Assembly: GCF_000755165.1 (NCBI RefSeq)
Contig: NC_025887.1
Span: 234,582 to 298,581, forward strand
Source: Leishmania panamensis
Lineage: Eukaryota > Euglenozoa > Kinetoplastea > Trypanosomatida > Trypanosomatidae
Reading direction: 5' to 3'
Length of the DNA stretch: 64,000 bases
Part shown: in pieces, positions 23,246 through 34,658 of the stretch
Layout: every line of letters begins with the position of its first letter
Numbering within the stretch: the first letter of the stretch is position 1
Position numbers and translations under genes: made by a program
Notes under the pieces: model-generated
What the model saw: only the letters and a program-made list of their open reading frames with translations
Databases searched by the model: none
What the model was told of the DNA's origin: nothing

Positions 23246-26200
23246 ATGGGGGCGCTACCCAGTCGGGAGTCGAACGAGGACCCGTCCTCCGTCTTCTTCG
23301 CGAACTGCGACTCGCACATTGTGTTCCACATCCCCATGACGGACCATTACTTTCCCTCCCCGCACAGTCTCGCCTTCCGTCAGCTCTTCTACGCGCGCAA
23401 CAACCAATCGGCCCTGTACTGCTTCGATATGAAGGAGGTGTCATCCGTCATGCCAGAGGATGCCGCAGAGGCCTTTCGGGTGGCGCAGGAGGTGGACTGG
23501 GGCGCGGAGGTGGACGAGGCAGACCCGAGCCTGCACTACTACGATGACGACATCCACCAGAAAGTGCTCGAGTACGGCAGCCTTGCCTTGCCGCGCTCAC
23601 CGCGCTTTGGCCAGCACCTCCGCCCCTCTGTTGAAGACATCGAAGAACTGTACCGTGTGCTCGTGACAGAGCCGATGGAAGGCACCCTCGTCGACACAGA
23701 CTCGCAGATGTGCGCTCTACTCGAGCAGGAGCAGCGCTGGCGGGCCGCATTACCGCACTTGTCCAAAGGGCAGCAACAAGACAGTAGCAGTAAGAGACGC
23801 TGCGAGACAAGCGGCGGCCACGGTGCCGTCGACAACAGTGGCAACGACTCTTCTCAGCCAGCCACAGGCACGAGTGCGATGCAGCAGCGGGACCAAGAAA
23901 GGACGGTGAAGAGGAGTCCAGGCGCCGGCGTGGAGGCGGCTGCAACCCACAGCCCGCTCGTCGCTGAATCAGCCACATCCTCGGCGATGCCACCACCTTC
24001 GCCGCCGGCAAAGTTCTTGTATCCACTTCCCCGGGCGATAGCCCTGCGCATGACAACGGAAGAAGAGGAAGAGATGCGCGCCGAGTATTGCCGCAAGCAT
24101 TTCATCCCCTACGTCGCCCCAGCGTTCCACGACGTCCGCTCTACCGGTATCGGCACCTGCGCTGACGGATCTTCCTTCCAACAGCAGCGCGTGGCGCCGC
24201 TGCCCGTTGTGGAGCGTCGCCACTACCACTTCGAAGATGACCCACAGTACCGCGACGGCCGCGTCCACCTTGTCGAAGAGCACGGCGTGTTGTACCACTT
24301 TGCCTACTTTGCCAAACGACAACCCCAGACGGCCACCGCTGTCGCTACTGCTGACTCTCAAGAAGGAGAAGCAGCGGCAGGAAGTGTGGCGCCGTCTACG
24401 GTACTGGCCGCCGGTACGACGCCAATCTCGCAGACTCCGATCGTCCGCGGACGGTGTCTGCATGACATGGTGTACTCCGAGAAACCGCCAATGCCGCCTG
24501 CGTTCCCGGCGTCGAGCAGCAGGCATGCCGGGGCGTCGTCCTCGGCGTTCGCGGGTTGTGAGCCGGAGCTTGCGCCGCCCGTGCGCTACGGCTGGTGTGC
24601 GCGCTGCGGGGAACAGGCGACGCAGCGGCTGGACTACACTCATCTGTGCCGGCTAAAGTCTACCCGTGCGCTTCGCCGCGCCGCACGGGGGCGACACACT
24701 GACAGTGGCCTCGATTTGCCTGAGGAGAAAGACGACATGGACGAGGTGACCTCGAACACAGAGCAGGTTGACGAGGAGGGCGAGGAGGAATTTATCATCA
24801 ACATCATGCCTGTTCGCGTGGTCGGCTTGGATGGCCTGTTGCCGTCCCGCAGCCGTGGCACACCGTGGCTGCGCGGGTACGAGCAGGAGGACGAGGCGGC
24901 CGAGGACGCCTACATCGAGCAGCTTGAGCCCAAGCCGCCGGTAATGCGAGTGTGCCGCTTCATCGAGGGCTCGGTCGGTGACAAGATTGTCAACCGCGCC
25001 GCGCTTGTCACGTTGTTGTCATATCGTCCCATGTGTCGGCAGGCGGGGCTCAGGGATGCCCTGACGCGGCCTATCTGGTCGATGTGTGTGCTGTCAAATA
25101 TCCCGTACCTGCAGATGGTGCGGGAGACCTTCTTTAGAGCCAAGGCGGCGGTGGCCGAAGTGGACGATGGCGATCTGCTGCTGCGCAACTGGCTCGACGT
25201 CGTTGACCGGGAGAATAACTTCTACAACTTCATCAACGCGAACCTCTACATGACGCGCAACTTCACCCCACCAGAGCGAACGGTGCGGCAGCGCGAGCAG
25301 ACAGACGAGGTCACCAGCACAGGCACCGCAATGAGTCGGAGGACGACTACGGGTACCTGCGGCGGCCGAGAGGGCGGCAGTGTCTGCACCGGCCCTGCAG
25401 GCTCCTCGTCGGCGACGTCACCGTTGCTGCTGAAGACGGCCGTGTACTCGGCCGTTGGGGGTAGCAGCAGTCCCCCAGAGAGTCGCTCGGTGCATTCCGC
25501 AACGTCATTAAACGGTGCAGCGACAGCGATCTCGCGCCACGGGCAACCCTCCACCGTGTGTGCCGCCGCAGACCTGTCACACCTAAGCACGTCGCCACCG
25601 GCGCCTCAGTCGAGTGATGAAGGAGCAGAGGCAGCGGTGGCAGTGCGCGAGTCCGCCGACAGAGCCGGGCTAATGACGGACGCACCGAGGCAAGGCATGA
25701 GCGACAAGAGAAAGGACAAGCGGGGCCACTTGAAGCTGGTGGAAGGCGACGGCGCTGAGCTGCGCAGTCTCCACCTCACACGAGCTCTCGAGGAGGTCAC
25801 GATCGGGCGACCAGAGGGTCACGGCCCGCGCGACCAAGTCGAGGAAGACGAAGACGACGAGGATGGCACAGACGAAGAGGGCGGGGAGCGGGGCGCCAGT
25901 GAGGACGTCGGTGAGAACAACGCGGCTGCCAAGATTGCCGCAGAGCGAGAGAAGAGCAAGAAGCTGCAGCACAGGAACCTGGAGGTGTCCTCCTCCTTCT
26001 GTTCATCCTTGTCGTCCCCACCGGCGCCATCCACAGCCCAAAATGCCGCGTCTGCGACCGCCTCATTGACTTCGGCTCGCGCAGGGGATACGAGCAAGAC
26101 AAGAGGCGAGGCCTGGTGCAGTCCTGTAGCGGCGAGCGTGATGGGCGGACCGTCTGCTACGGTCGACAATCGCCACAGTGGTCATCAGCACCGCAGTGGT

Positions 26201-29200
26201 GGTAGCGACGATGGCGGGGAGTCATCTGGCGAGTCCCCTGCCACCTTCTCAAACGCCGCGCCGGGACGCGTCGCCAGCGGGCAGGGCAACGATAAGGAAG
26301 CCGAAGCGATGGGACCCTCCGTAGATAGCGACGACGACGATCCAGACGTGCGCATGGAAGAAGAGGAGAACCGCCGCGCACACGCTGCTGTCGCTGATAC
26401 CGCCGTGGCAAGTGGTTCCTTGCTCAAGAAGGCAGCAGCAGCAGCACAAGCAGTGGAGGCGAGTAGTGCAGGCAAACAGCAGGAGGAGCAGCAGCAGCTT
26501 CACCGACCAGAGGTGCCGCCGCGGCCAAACTTTCAACTCTTTTCCTCTCGACTTGAGCCGCATGCGCCGCTGTCGCTCTGCACGCTCTTCGACTACGACG
26601 CTAGCGCTGACCAGGTAGCGAAGAGGACAGTCACACAGCTGGCTGCCGCCGTTGCAGCTGGCGTAGCCGCCGACAAGAGCAACTGTGTCGGTAGCCGAGG
26701 TGAAGGCGGTGTCGACCAGGCGGCTGCCACGTGTGCTGATGCGGCAGCCACCACCACCGGATGGCCCAGCTACGTTCAGCGCGACATCCTGCGTGAGAAC
26801 GAGCGTTGGCAGGCGGAGCCCAAAGCCACACGGCGCCCCAGTCATGCCCTATACGAGTGCGGCATGCTGGCCACGACCCGCGGCCGCAACTTTCTCTTTC
26901 TCCTACGCGAGGACTGCGTTCGGGCGCTGCTCTACTACTGCTCCGCCGCCGCAGCGCCCATATTTATTGGGGCGTACATTGAGCCAGTGGACACCACAAG
27001 CGTCAGCTACGGTGGTGCAGTGCGGCTACGGCGGCCGAGCACCGTCGACATACCCCTCGACGAGGGCGGCGACGGGAAGGATGGCATCCGTGCCGCCCCA
27101 GCGCGCAACTACGACGGCCAGCGGGTAGTCATTGGGCAGGTGGAGGGAATGGAGGTGATGGCGGAGTGCTTCAAGAGCAGTGGTCTCATCACGTGCTTCA
27201 ACGTGTCGGACGTGGACAAGGCGGCCCCCGGGCCGAGTGCCGCCCACCGGCTGCGCAAAATGATCCTGCCGCAAACCTCATCATGCACCTCCAACACGCA
27301 CCACTACAGCCGCAACGATGGCCTTGCTGAGGAGGCAGACTCACTAGCGACTCAGCAAGCACGAGAACTGGCACAGTACGGTCACGTCTTCACCTACGCC
27401 GCGGACGACTTCTGCGATGGGGACTTGGTCGTCTTCAATTTCGAAGAGCACCGCTGGGAGCATTACGAGCACATGCAGCTGCGCCGACGGTTTGCCGCGA
27501 AGGCAACCGCAGCCGCTGCTGCTGCGACGGTAGAGGCAGCGATGGCATCCGCAGTGCCAGGGGAAACCGCCGAGCCAACCGCCGCGGGCAACGTAGCTGT
27601 AGCTGCTGACGGCAGCCTGAGCTGCGCCAACGCCGTCGTGGACCCCTCCATGTCCGCCAGACTCCTGTGCGTCGGACTGGACGAGCTGGTGCTGAGCTGG
27701 ACCAAGTGGATCGTCGACAACCGTTTCTACGAAGACCGCACCGACTTGGGTTGGCTGAGCCTGCCAGACGGCAGTCCTATCCAACTCGGCGGCCGCTACT
27801 TTCTCTGGAGCTTCCGTCACAATCATCAGCGCTATTTCTATGGCGTCATCCCGAAGTTTGCGAAGGGGCGGCTGCGACGACAGAAGCTCATGGAACGCAA
27901 CCGTAACAAGAGAAAGAAGGCCGAGGCGCCGCGTCAGCAAGCGCAGCCACTGGTGGCGACGTCGACGACGTCCTCGGCGCGTGCGCGGCAGTCGAGCGAC
28001 GTGTGTGTGGCGAGTTCGGCACTATCGTCTCCGGTGCTCGCCATTGCTGCTGCTGCTGCTGCTACCCCCTCGCCTGTCCGATCCAGTTGCAAAAGTGCGT
28101 GGCCGACAAGCGACACGCCTGTAGCGCAGTCAGAAGGAGCACTGCGGCGGGGCAGCGATGGCACCGGCAGCGGCAATCTGCATGCGGATCCGTATCCTGG
28201 TGGACAAGCCTCCTCGCCTCCCCAGCATCCTGACCTAGCCGTGACGCCATCTTCGCGCACGATTACAACGCAGAAACATCCTCAGACGCAGCCGCCGGCT
28301 GCCGCGACATCGGAGCCTATGTTACCGATCCACTGCGCGAGTTCGCTCTATACAGACAGCGTCTCGTGCTCAGTGCCAGACGCGAACACCGCTCCTCCTG
28401 CACACCACGCCCGTCGTGGCAGAGACACTGGCACTAATGCCGCCGCCGGCCGCAGCGATTCATGTGGCCGCAGCCCGACAGCATCGCTCACCACTAGCGC
28501 CTTTGCCTACAGCAGATCCTCGCCGCAGCAGCAGTCAATGCTGCTGCGGGCCAACACGAAGGCAACAACCGGAAGTCAGACACAGCAGGGCCACTTCGCA
28601 AGCTCCCGCAGCCCTGCCGGCTGCTTCTTGGTGTGCGACAGCAATGTGGCCCAGCCGACCCTCTACTCCACGAACGTGACTGAATTGCTGGCAACCCCAG
28701 TTCATCGTGCACCTTTCCTGAACCCACCACTCCAGCAGTCGGCCAGCGGCAAATGCAACCATATCAGCACACCCAGCAGCTCCGGTGCGTGCAACTCTGG
28801 ACAGCAGAGTGCCTTCGGTGGTGGTCGGTACTACTACTACCAGTGCGGCGGAAACACATTCATACAGGGCGGAAAGCGGCACGAGAACGAGTACTACCCG
28901 CCGCTGCCCACGAGCACCCCGTTCCACCCTGTCACAGCCATCACGAAGCTTGTGCCACTGCCTCATCCACAGAGAGAGCGCGGCGGTATTCCAGCCATCT
29001 TCCGCTTCTGGGGCCCCATCGGGTCTCCACCGCCCCGCACACCAGTCACTGCATCTTTACCATCAAACGCAGGCGGGGTGGGGGACGCGGTGGCCACAGC
29101 CCCGTGGGCTGCCATACCGATCTCACAAATCTCACAGATGATACGCCCACTGTCACCGCGGCACGCCGTTATGGGCTCGCGCGCCGCCAGCAGCTCCATT

Positions 29201-29779
29201 GCTTGTCCGACCACTACACCAGCCATTGTCCCCACCACCACTGCGGCGGCCGCCGGCTCACCCACTGGAAACTTGACGCTTCACGTCCGTCGGCGCATCA
29301 CCTCTGGAAGCACGTCGGTAACGACAGCTATCAACGTGGGCAGCGGCGCTTCGGTAGCATCGCTGCAACCACCTTCGCACGGTGCCTCCTCGCTTGGCCC
29401 CTCACTGACGACGCTGACAGCGACGGAGACTAACATGAAGTCGAGCAGACCCTTCACGCTTAGCCCTTTAGCCCCACCGAACTTTCCTGGCACGTTGTTG
29501 TTCGCCCAATCCGCACCGACGCCGCTTCTGGATGAAGCCAGCAGCCCTCGGCGTCTCTCGCCGACCAGCATGCTCCCTACTAATCTCATTAACGAAGGGT
29601 CGAAGACGAAGGGCGAGTCAGTGCTGCGGGTAGACGAGGACACGTACATGCAGCGGAAGGCATTCCGGTGGAACCCGTATGCGAGCACCAAGTGGAGGCA
29701 GAACAACAGCAGCGCTGGCAGCGGTACCACTGTTACCTACGGTAGTGCTCCTACAGGGGGCCGAAGCGGAAGCCGGTAG
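23246..29779 (+). CDS. Large protein B: paralogue of A, myristoylation motif
   Basis: The protein has 2177 residues from the first ATG after the predicted splice site. It begins MGALPSRES, nearly the same N-terminus as protein A and again a good N-myristoylation sequence. Blocks shared with A, in the same order, include residues 1-70; about 130-175 (LVDT, EQRWRAA); about 327-355 (FEDDPQYRDG, HLVEEHGVLY); about 519-665 (PVRVVG, RGTPWLRGYE, GDKI); about 1195-1270 (YGGAVRL); about 1385-1415 (HRWEHYEH); and about 1478-1541 (RYFLWSF, FYGVIPKFAKG). A short cysteine motif specific to B, CARCGEQATQ with a later LC, lies near residue 451. Linkers are acidic or Ser/Ala-rich, and the tail after about 1545 is Ser/Pro/Thr-rich but poorer in Gln than A. 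The pair surely arose by tandem duplication. Function is unknown to me. Confidence 0.85.
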   Translation: MGALPSRESNEDPSSVFFANCDSHIVFHIPMTDHYFPSPHSLAFRQLFYARNNQSALYCFDMKEVSSVMPEDAAEAFRVAQEVDWGAEVDEADPSLHYYDDDIHQKVLEYGSLALPRSPRFGQHLRPSVEDIEELYRVLVTEPMEGTLVDTDSQMCALLEQEQRWRAALPHLSKGQQQDSSSKRRCETSGGHGAVDNSGNDSSQPATGTSAMQQRDQERTVKRSPGAGVEAAATHSPLVAESATSSAMPPPSPPAKFLYPLPRAIALRMTTEEEEEMRAEYCRKHFIPYVAPAFHDVRSTGIGTCADGSSFQQQRVAPLPVVERRHYHFEDDPQYRDGRVHLVEEHGVLYHFAYFAKRQPQTATAVATADSQEGEAAAGSVAPSTVLAAGTTPISQTPIVRGRCLHDMVYSEKPPMPPAFPASSSRHAGASSSAFAGCEPELAPPVRYGWCARCGEQATQRLDYTHLCRLKSTRALRRAARGRHTDSGLDLPEEKDDMDEVTSNTEQVDEEGEEEFIINIMPVRVVGLDGLLPSRSRGTPWLRGYEQEDEAAEDAYIEQLEPKPPVMRVCRFIEGSVGDKIVNRAALVTLLSYRPMCRQAGLRDALTRPIWSMCVLSNIPYLQMVRETFFRAKAAVAEVDDGDLLLRNWLDVVDRENNFYNFINANLYMTRNFTPPERTVRQREQTDEVTSTGTAMSRRTTTGTCGGREGGSVCTGPAGSSSATSPLLLKTAVYSAVGGSSSPPESRSVHSATSLNGAATAISRHGQPSTVCAAADLSHLSTSPPAPQSSDEGAEAAVAVRESADRAGLMTDAPRQGMSDKRKDKRGHLKLVEGDGAELRSLHLTRALEEVTIGRPEGHGPRDQVEEDEDDEDGTDEEGGERGASEDVGENNAAAKIAAEREKSKKLQHRNLEVSSSFCSSLSSPPAPSTAQNAASATASLTSARAGDTSKTRGEAWCSPVAASVMGGPSATVDNRHSGHQHRSGGSDDGGESSGESPATFSNAAPGRVASGQGNDKEAEAMGPSVDSDDDDPDVRMEEEENRRAHAAVADTAVASGSLLKKAAAAAQAVEASSAGKQQEEQQQLHRPEVPPRPNFQLFSSRLEPHAPLSLCTLFDYDASADQVAKRTVTQLAAAVAAGVAADKSNCVGSRGEGGVDQAAATCADAAATTTGWPSYVQRDILRENERWQAEPKATRRPSHALYECGMLATTRGRNFLFLLREDCVRALLYYCSAAAAPIFIGAYIEPVDTTSVSYGGAVRLRRPSTVDIPLDEGGDGKDGIRAAPARNYDGQRVVIGQVEGMEVMAECFKSSGLITCFNVSDVDKAAPGPSAAHRLRKMILPQTSSCTSNTHHYSRNDGLAEEADSLATQQARELAQYGHVFTYAADDFCDGDLVVFNFEEHRWEHYEHMQLRRRFAAKATAAAAAATVEAAMASAVPGETAEPTAAGNVAVAADGSLSCANAVVDPSMSARLLCVGLDELVLSWTKWIVDNRFYEDRTDLGWLSLPDGSPIQLGGRYFLWSFRHNHQRYFYGVIPKFAKGRLRRQKLMERNRNKRKKAEAPRQQAQPLVATSTTSSARARQSSDVCVASSALSSPVLAIAAAAAATPSPVRSSCKSAWPTSDTPVAQSEGALRRGSDGTGSGNLHADPYPGGQASSPPQHPDLAVTPSSRTITTQKHPQTQPPAAATSEPMLPIHCASSLYTDSVSCSVPDANTAPPAHHARRGRDTGTNAAAGRSDSCGRSPTASLTTSAFAYSRSSPQQQSMLLRANTKATTGSQTQQGHFASSRSPAGCFLVCDSNVAQPTLYSTNVTELLATPVHRAPFLNPPLQQSASGKCNHISTPSSSGACNSGQQSAFGGGRYYYYQCGGNTFIQGGKRHENEYYPPLPTSTPFHPVTAITKLVPLPHPQRERGGIPAIFRFWGPIGSPPPRTPVTASLPSNAGGVGDAVATAPWAAIPISQISQMIRPLSPRHAVMGSRAASSSIACPTTTPAIVPTTTAAAAGSPTGNLTLHVRRRITSGSTSVTTAINVGSGASVASLQPPSHGASSLGPSLTTLTATETNMKSSRPFTLSPLAPPNFPGTLLFAQSAPTPLLDEASSPRRLSPTSMLPTNLINEGSKTKGESVLRVDEDTYMQRKAFRWNPYASTKWRQNNSSAGSGTTVTYGSAPTGGRSGSR

Positions 29780-30540
29780 GCAAAGGCGATGGTAACGTGG
29801 CGGCTACACACGCACCCGTGCGTCTGTGCGTGTAAAGCGCCGCTGTAGGAAGTGAAAGTATGCTGCGAGGCTTTAAAATGGCCTTCGAGGTATCCTCGGA
29901 CGACGCGGATCGCGAAGAACTACGTTCATGGGGAGGAGGTCGATGACGCCACGTGAAAGGAGCGGCCTGAATGCGTGAGGAGCCACAGGAGTATAAACGA
30001 ATAGAGCCGGAGGGGGGGTGCTCTCCTCCTCTCCGCCCTCCCCCCTCTTCACTCTCCTGTGGGTATCTGCGCCTTTATGCAGCACAGGAGGAATACCTGG
30101 CGAAGTGGTAGCGCTCTGCGTCTTCCTGACCAAGCACCACCCGACCCTAAAAGAGTCGGCAAACGAGCAACAATGTAAACGCCCGCCCGCCCGAGACTTC
30201 GATGCGTTTGTCCCTGGCGCGCCTCTCTCCTTGGAGTGCTGGGCAGTAGTCTTTTTGTTCCCCTATTCCCTCTCCTCCTGCCATATTGTTTCATCTGATG
30301 CACCCAAAGAGGATGCGACGGCGCACTGTCGGTCTACAGCGCGTTGTCGCCCACCACCACTACCACCACCACCCTCCCCTCTCTCTCCCCCGCGCGCCTC
30401 CGACCACGACGAGCACAGGCAGTCGAGCCGGCGCAGAGGAAATGTGGACGTTTTTCGCTTGACCAGCACCCCGGCGATGTTTACTTCCGTGGCCGCTAGC
30501 GCGGGGGGGAGGGCAGCGAGGTCTGCTCCTGGCTAGAAAG
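29780..30540. other. 3' flank of large protein B
   Basis: The region has UTR-like composition with short C/T runs and (CCA)n near 30350. No gene is supported. Confidence 0.5.
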
Positions 30541-33150
30541 ACGCTTCAAGTATAACCGAGACCCCTGAGTATGGCGGAGGCGCGGCAAAATGAGCTCCCC
30601 AAAAGGTGGAGGAGTGCTCAAAGAAGAATGGGCGTCGAGCAGGAGCTGCCAGCAATCGGCATCACGCTCTTTTCCATTCCCCCCCCCCGACCTTTTCCTC
30701 TCCCCCTCTTTCTCCTCCTCTTCACCCTCTCCATCTGCTGCTCCCTGTCAGAGCCCGACGCGGCAAGGTTTTGTGTGTGGGTCTGTGCGTCTGGGAGTGC
30801 TATCGGGTGCGCCTCTCTCCCTCGAAAGTGCAGACGTGCATAATGCACCCGCACGCCAGCACTCACCAATGCACCCGCACAACCCCCTTGGAGCCGGGGG
30901 TGGTGGGTGATGAGAAGCGCCGAGCAAACAGCAAAAAGGGGGAGAAGAGAATGAGCGCGTTTGGCGAGTCGGGAGCCTCACGAGAGGGCCACAGCACCGT
31001 CTGCTTTGATAAGAAGGCGCGGTTATGGTGTTACATTTCACGCCCCTCTCACGCGTCACTGCTTCCCCCAGCCCGGATTGCCTGATGTTCAAAGGGCTCC
31101 ATCGCATTCGCGACAGCCAGTCCTGCGAGTAACACCTCGACATCAAAGAAGCGTTCGTGGCACTGCCTGGCACAGCCGTGGTCGAGCTCCAACGAGCACA
31201 GGAATGTTGCACTGGGAACTCGAGCCCGGCGCACTAGGTCCGAGCCTGCATTGCCGTGATGAGGAGGTCGTAGGCTCTCTGCGCGAGTATGGGTTGTTGT
31301 CAATGGTAGTGGAGAAGCATTAAGGCCGCAGGGACCCCTCGGCTCACAGGCGACACGCGTGTCCGTCTATCGAGGACCACCACTACCTTCATCGCCTTCT
31401 CGTGGAGGAGGCGACCGACGTCGAGCCAGTCGATGCAGGTGTTACCTCCGATAAGCCTTGTCTAGGAGCTCATCGCATGTCTCTCAGCGACGCCCCAGCT
31501 ACACTTTTTTTGGGGGGAAGGAGGAGCCATAGCAGCAGCAGCAGCAGCAGCAGCACCGCGCAGAACGAGGAGGCCAACGCCGCAAATGACGCACACACGA
31601 ACCTGTATGACAGCCGGCCCGTCGCACTCGACGCTCCGCCGGGCGCACGTGTGAAACCCCCTTGCCCTTTCTCTTTCTCTCTCTCTTTTGGTGTGGCTCT
31701 GCACCCTTGTGCGCACATGGGTAAGTCACCCACAGCGCAAGGTGTCGCAGCCGGTGCCGGCGCTGGGCCTCCACGCGGGCGCCGACTTCGCCGCTGAAGT
31801 CTACGGTTTTTGCGATTGGTTGCTCAAAGGGAAATCGGACTTGCAGAGGACGCGCTGTGAGATGCGGTGCACGAGAAGTTGCCTCCCCAACATCAAAGAA
31901 CGTGGAGCTGCGCCCGGACGCAATGCGCGGTGTCATGGCTGTTTGGCCATACAAGAGCAAGGATGACGCAGGCTGGCTGAGGTTGCGGGGGCCGCGCGGG
32001 TTAGTCACCTCAACCACTGTCAGCAAACCATCCGCATCGTCGTTGCCAACGTCATCGTCGAACGTGTCGGCCCGCCAACCTCTATCTGGAGAGCAGGTCT
32101 TACTGTGTCTGGTGATGTGTGGTGGGGTAGCAGTGGTACTTTCTCGGTGCACAGCCGCACTTCATCCGACTGGCGCTGCAGTGCCAGGGTCAGAACCTGC
32201 GTCGTCGGCAGATGCCCGAAGGGAGGGTGCCGGGGCGGATGGCATTGCCCCTTACCCACCTACCCCTGAAAGACAGCGATGGTGTGACCTTCACACCATC
32301 GCTGCTGTCGAGGCTCACAAGGCAGCGCCATTCCGCAGCGGCGGATTATTTGGGCTTGACAGATCAGATAAACACAACCACAGAAAGCCGCTCAGAGGGG
32401 CGGCACAGCAGCGGCGACGCTTGGCCACACGGCAATCGCCAGCGTAGCGATGTCAGCCGAAAAAGTGCGACAGCGACAGGAATAGAAGCCAAAACCCGTC
32501 GTCGCGGGTGAGCAGGAATGCGCCTACCACCGCGTGAGCCGGATTTCCTGCTGTCGGGAGTGAGGCTGGCGTCGTTGCCGCTGCGCCGGAGACACATGTG
32601 GCGGGGCGCGTTATGGCAGATGATCGCCTGGGCGGTGACTGGGCCACTCCAACGTGTAGGTGCGCTGCCCGTAACACCGCCGCTGGAGGGCCGGAAAGGG
32701 AGGCGCTGCGTTACTCCTGCCTTTTCGGACGGGTGCCGCAGGCCGTAACCCGCTGCGGTTCCTGCGAGACAGCAGCGTCAACCAAGTTGCTCTCGCCAGC
32801 GGTCGCCAAAGCGTGGGTGTCGCCAGTACCCCGTCGTCCTCATCGCATCACATACCTTCATATAATGTCGCCTTGTTACCCCGCCAGGTGTGTGCGAGTC
32901 GACCCGGCTGGTACGCGGCCGTCACCCCGTCGCCGACAGCTTCCCACTGCAATCCTCCACGCCTGTTGTGACATCCATACATGCGGCATGCATAGACGAA
33001 GCGTCACCATCCTATCAGCACCACGAGATGAACGCAGAGGCGGAGGACTTGCCCACGCAGAACTCGGCAACACCGTGCGCTCTCGACGCAGAAGCAACGA
33101 CGTTCCGCTGGAGCACATGCTGGTTGTGAGGATGGGAGGATAAGGGGGGG
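30541..33150. pseudogene. Degenerate region, possible remnant of an unknown gene
   Basis: The base composition is less pyrimidine-biased than in the flanking UTRs, and stretches of balanced, protein-like translation appear on the plus strand in changing frames (for example about 31080-31320, 31690-32445 and 32880-33129). None begins and ends cleanly, and I recognise no domain. A CAG run (31532-31554) and a short inverted repeat around 32278-32303 (gatggtgtga / tcacaccatc) are present. It may be an old pseudogene or non-coding spacer. Confidence 0.25.
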
Positions 33151-33588
33151 GGGTGGTAGGGGTCTTGACGACAGCCCGCAGCTCTTGCGACGTTTGTTTG
33201 TCTCATTACGTGCTGTCGCGTCTTGCTTCGCTGCGCCAGTTGAAGCTGGAACAGGAAAATAAGGGATGCAGACGAGTGGTAAAGGGGGAGGGGGGCTGGA
33301 GGCGAGGAAAAGTCGGTTGACTAACCTGCGATTCACAGAAACACCTGGACCGGATTGATGTCGAGTATATCAAGACGTGTAGGGCTTCCTGGCGTGGTTT
33401 GGGCTTTTCGCTATCGGCCAGTGTACGTGTGGAAGTCAAACAATTCCTCCCAGTTGTCGTTTAGTCGAATCGGGTGCTGCGCATATCGCGCTATGCTGGC
33501 AGCACATCGTCCCTCTGTCACCTCCGCCATCTTTTCCGTCTCGGTTTTCCACCTTTCATGGTTCACACAGATGGCCGTGTGGGGAGAC

Positions 33589-33735
33589 CTCAGCGCGTGG
33601 TATCCCAGGGTCCTGCACCCGCCTCCCCACTCGGCGTGGGACAGTGGAGCAGCCCCCCACCCCCTCTATCGCCGCCACATGCGGAGCCACTCGTGGCGAT
33701 CGCAGGGCCACGTGTCTACGGCGCGGGGGGAGGCA
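33589..33735 (+). repeat. SIDER-like dispersed repeat, copy 3 (truncated)
   Basis: This copy matches the first half of copy 1, from ctcagcgcgtggtatcccag to the ccacgtgtctacggcgcggg block, and then diverges. The part carrying the aaagctgatgctctgtggct end is missing. It has the same orientation as the plus-strand genes. Confidence 0.6.
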
Positions 33736-34658
33736 TTGGGAGCCCATGTGGTGTGGCAGAGAACGGACATGTTGGGAAAAACCTCTTTGTATCCCCCTGA
33801 CTTCCACAGAGTCCAGCCCCTCCCTCTCTCTTTGTGTGTCGATCTGGCTTTCTCTCCGACACGTCTGTGTGTGTGTGTGTGTTACCTTCCCGCCCTCTCC
33901 TCTTCGCTCTCCCACCTCTCGCACACCTATGCTCTTCCTCCTGGTGTTTCATCGTGCTACCAACACTCACTCGCTCCTATTAGCCTGTCTTACCGCTCGC
34001 CTCCCCAGCACGTCACAACAGAGTGGTGCGGACACTCCATACAGGGGTGTGCAGTGTGTGGGTGGGGGGCGGGAGGGAGGGGGCGCTGGCTGACTAGCGG
34101 TGAGGGAAAATAAAACATCTTGTTGGCGTCGCTTTTCTTTTCGGTGCTGCACTTCTCCGGACGCCATTGAAAGCTCGCCTGCAGCCACGGTAAGCGATTC
34201 AAGGGCGCGAAGGATTGTGCCCACAGTGACGGAGACATATGATACCTCCCTCCCTCTCGGTTGTTGTTTCTTCCCTCGCTCTTACCCTTCCTCCCTCACC
34301 CCCCTCCCATGTCTCTGGGTGGCTGCCCACTTCACCCACACCCTCGCATCGTTAGAGATAGCGTCTCTCTCACACACACTCTCTCTCACCCTACCTCTTT
34401 CCCCCACGTGTACACACACTCGACTCGTTCTTTTCCTTTTTTTTCATCCTCGACAACTCTAACGCAACACCGACAGCGACGAGTTCACCAGGGAGGCTGT
34501 TCGTTCCGTCATCTCTCTTCTCTTTCCCCACTTTCCATCAGCTGTCGCTGTGCACACCAAAAAGCGCACGCATCCTTCTCCACGGAGAAACACGCACACA
34601 CACGCTCGACAAGACGGAAAGTGAAGCTCATTTCGAAGAAAGGGAAAAAAACGACGCA
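33736..34658. other. 5' flank of the four-helix membrane protein gene
   Basis: CT-rich and CACA-rich plus-strand sequence ends in a T-rich pyrimidine tract (about 34424-34460), a plausible splice-site tract for the gene at 34659. No gene is supported here. Confidence 0.5.
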
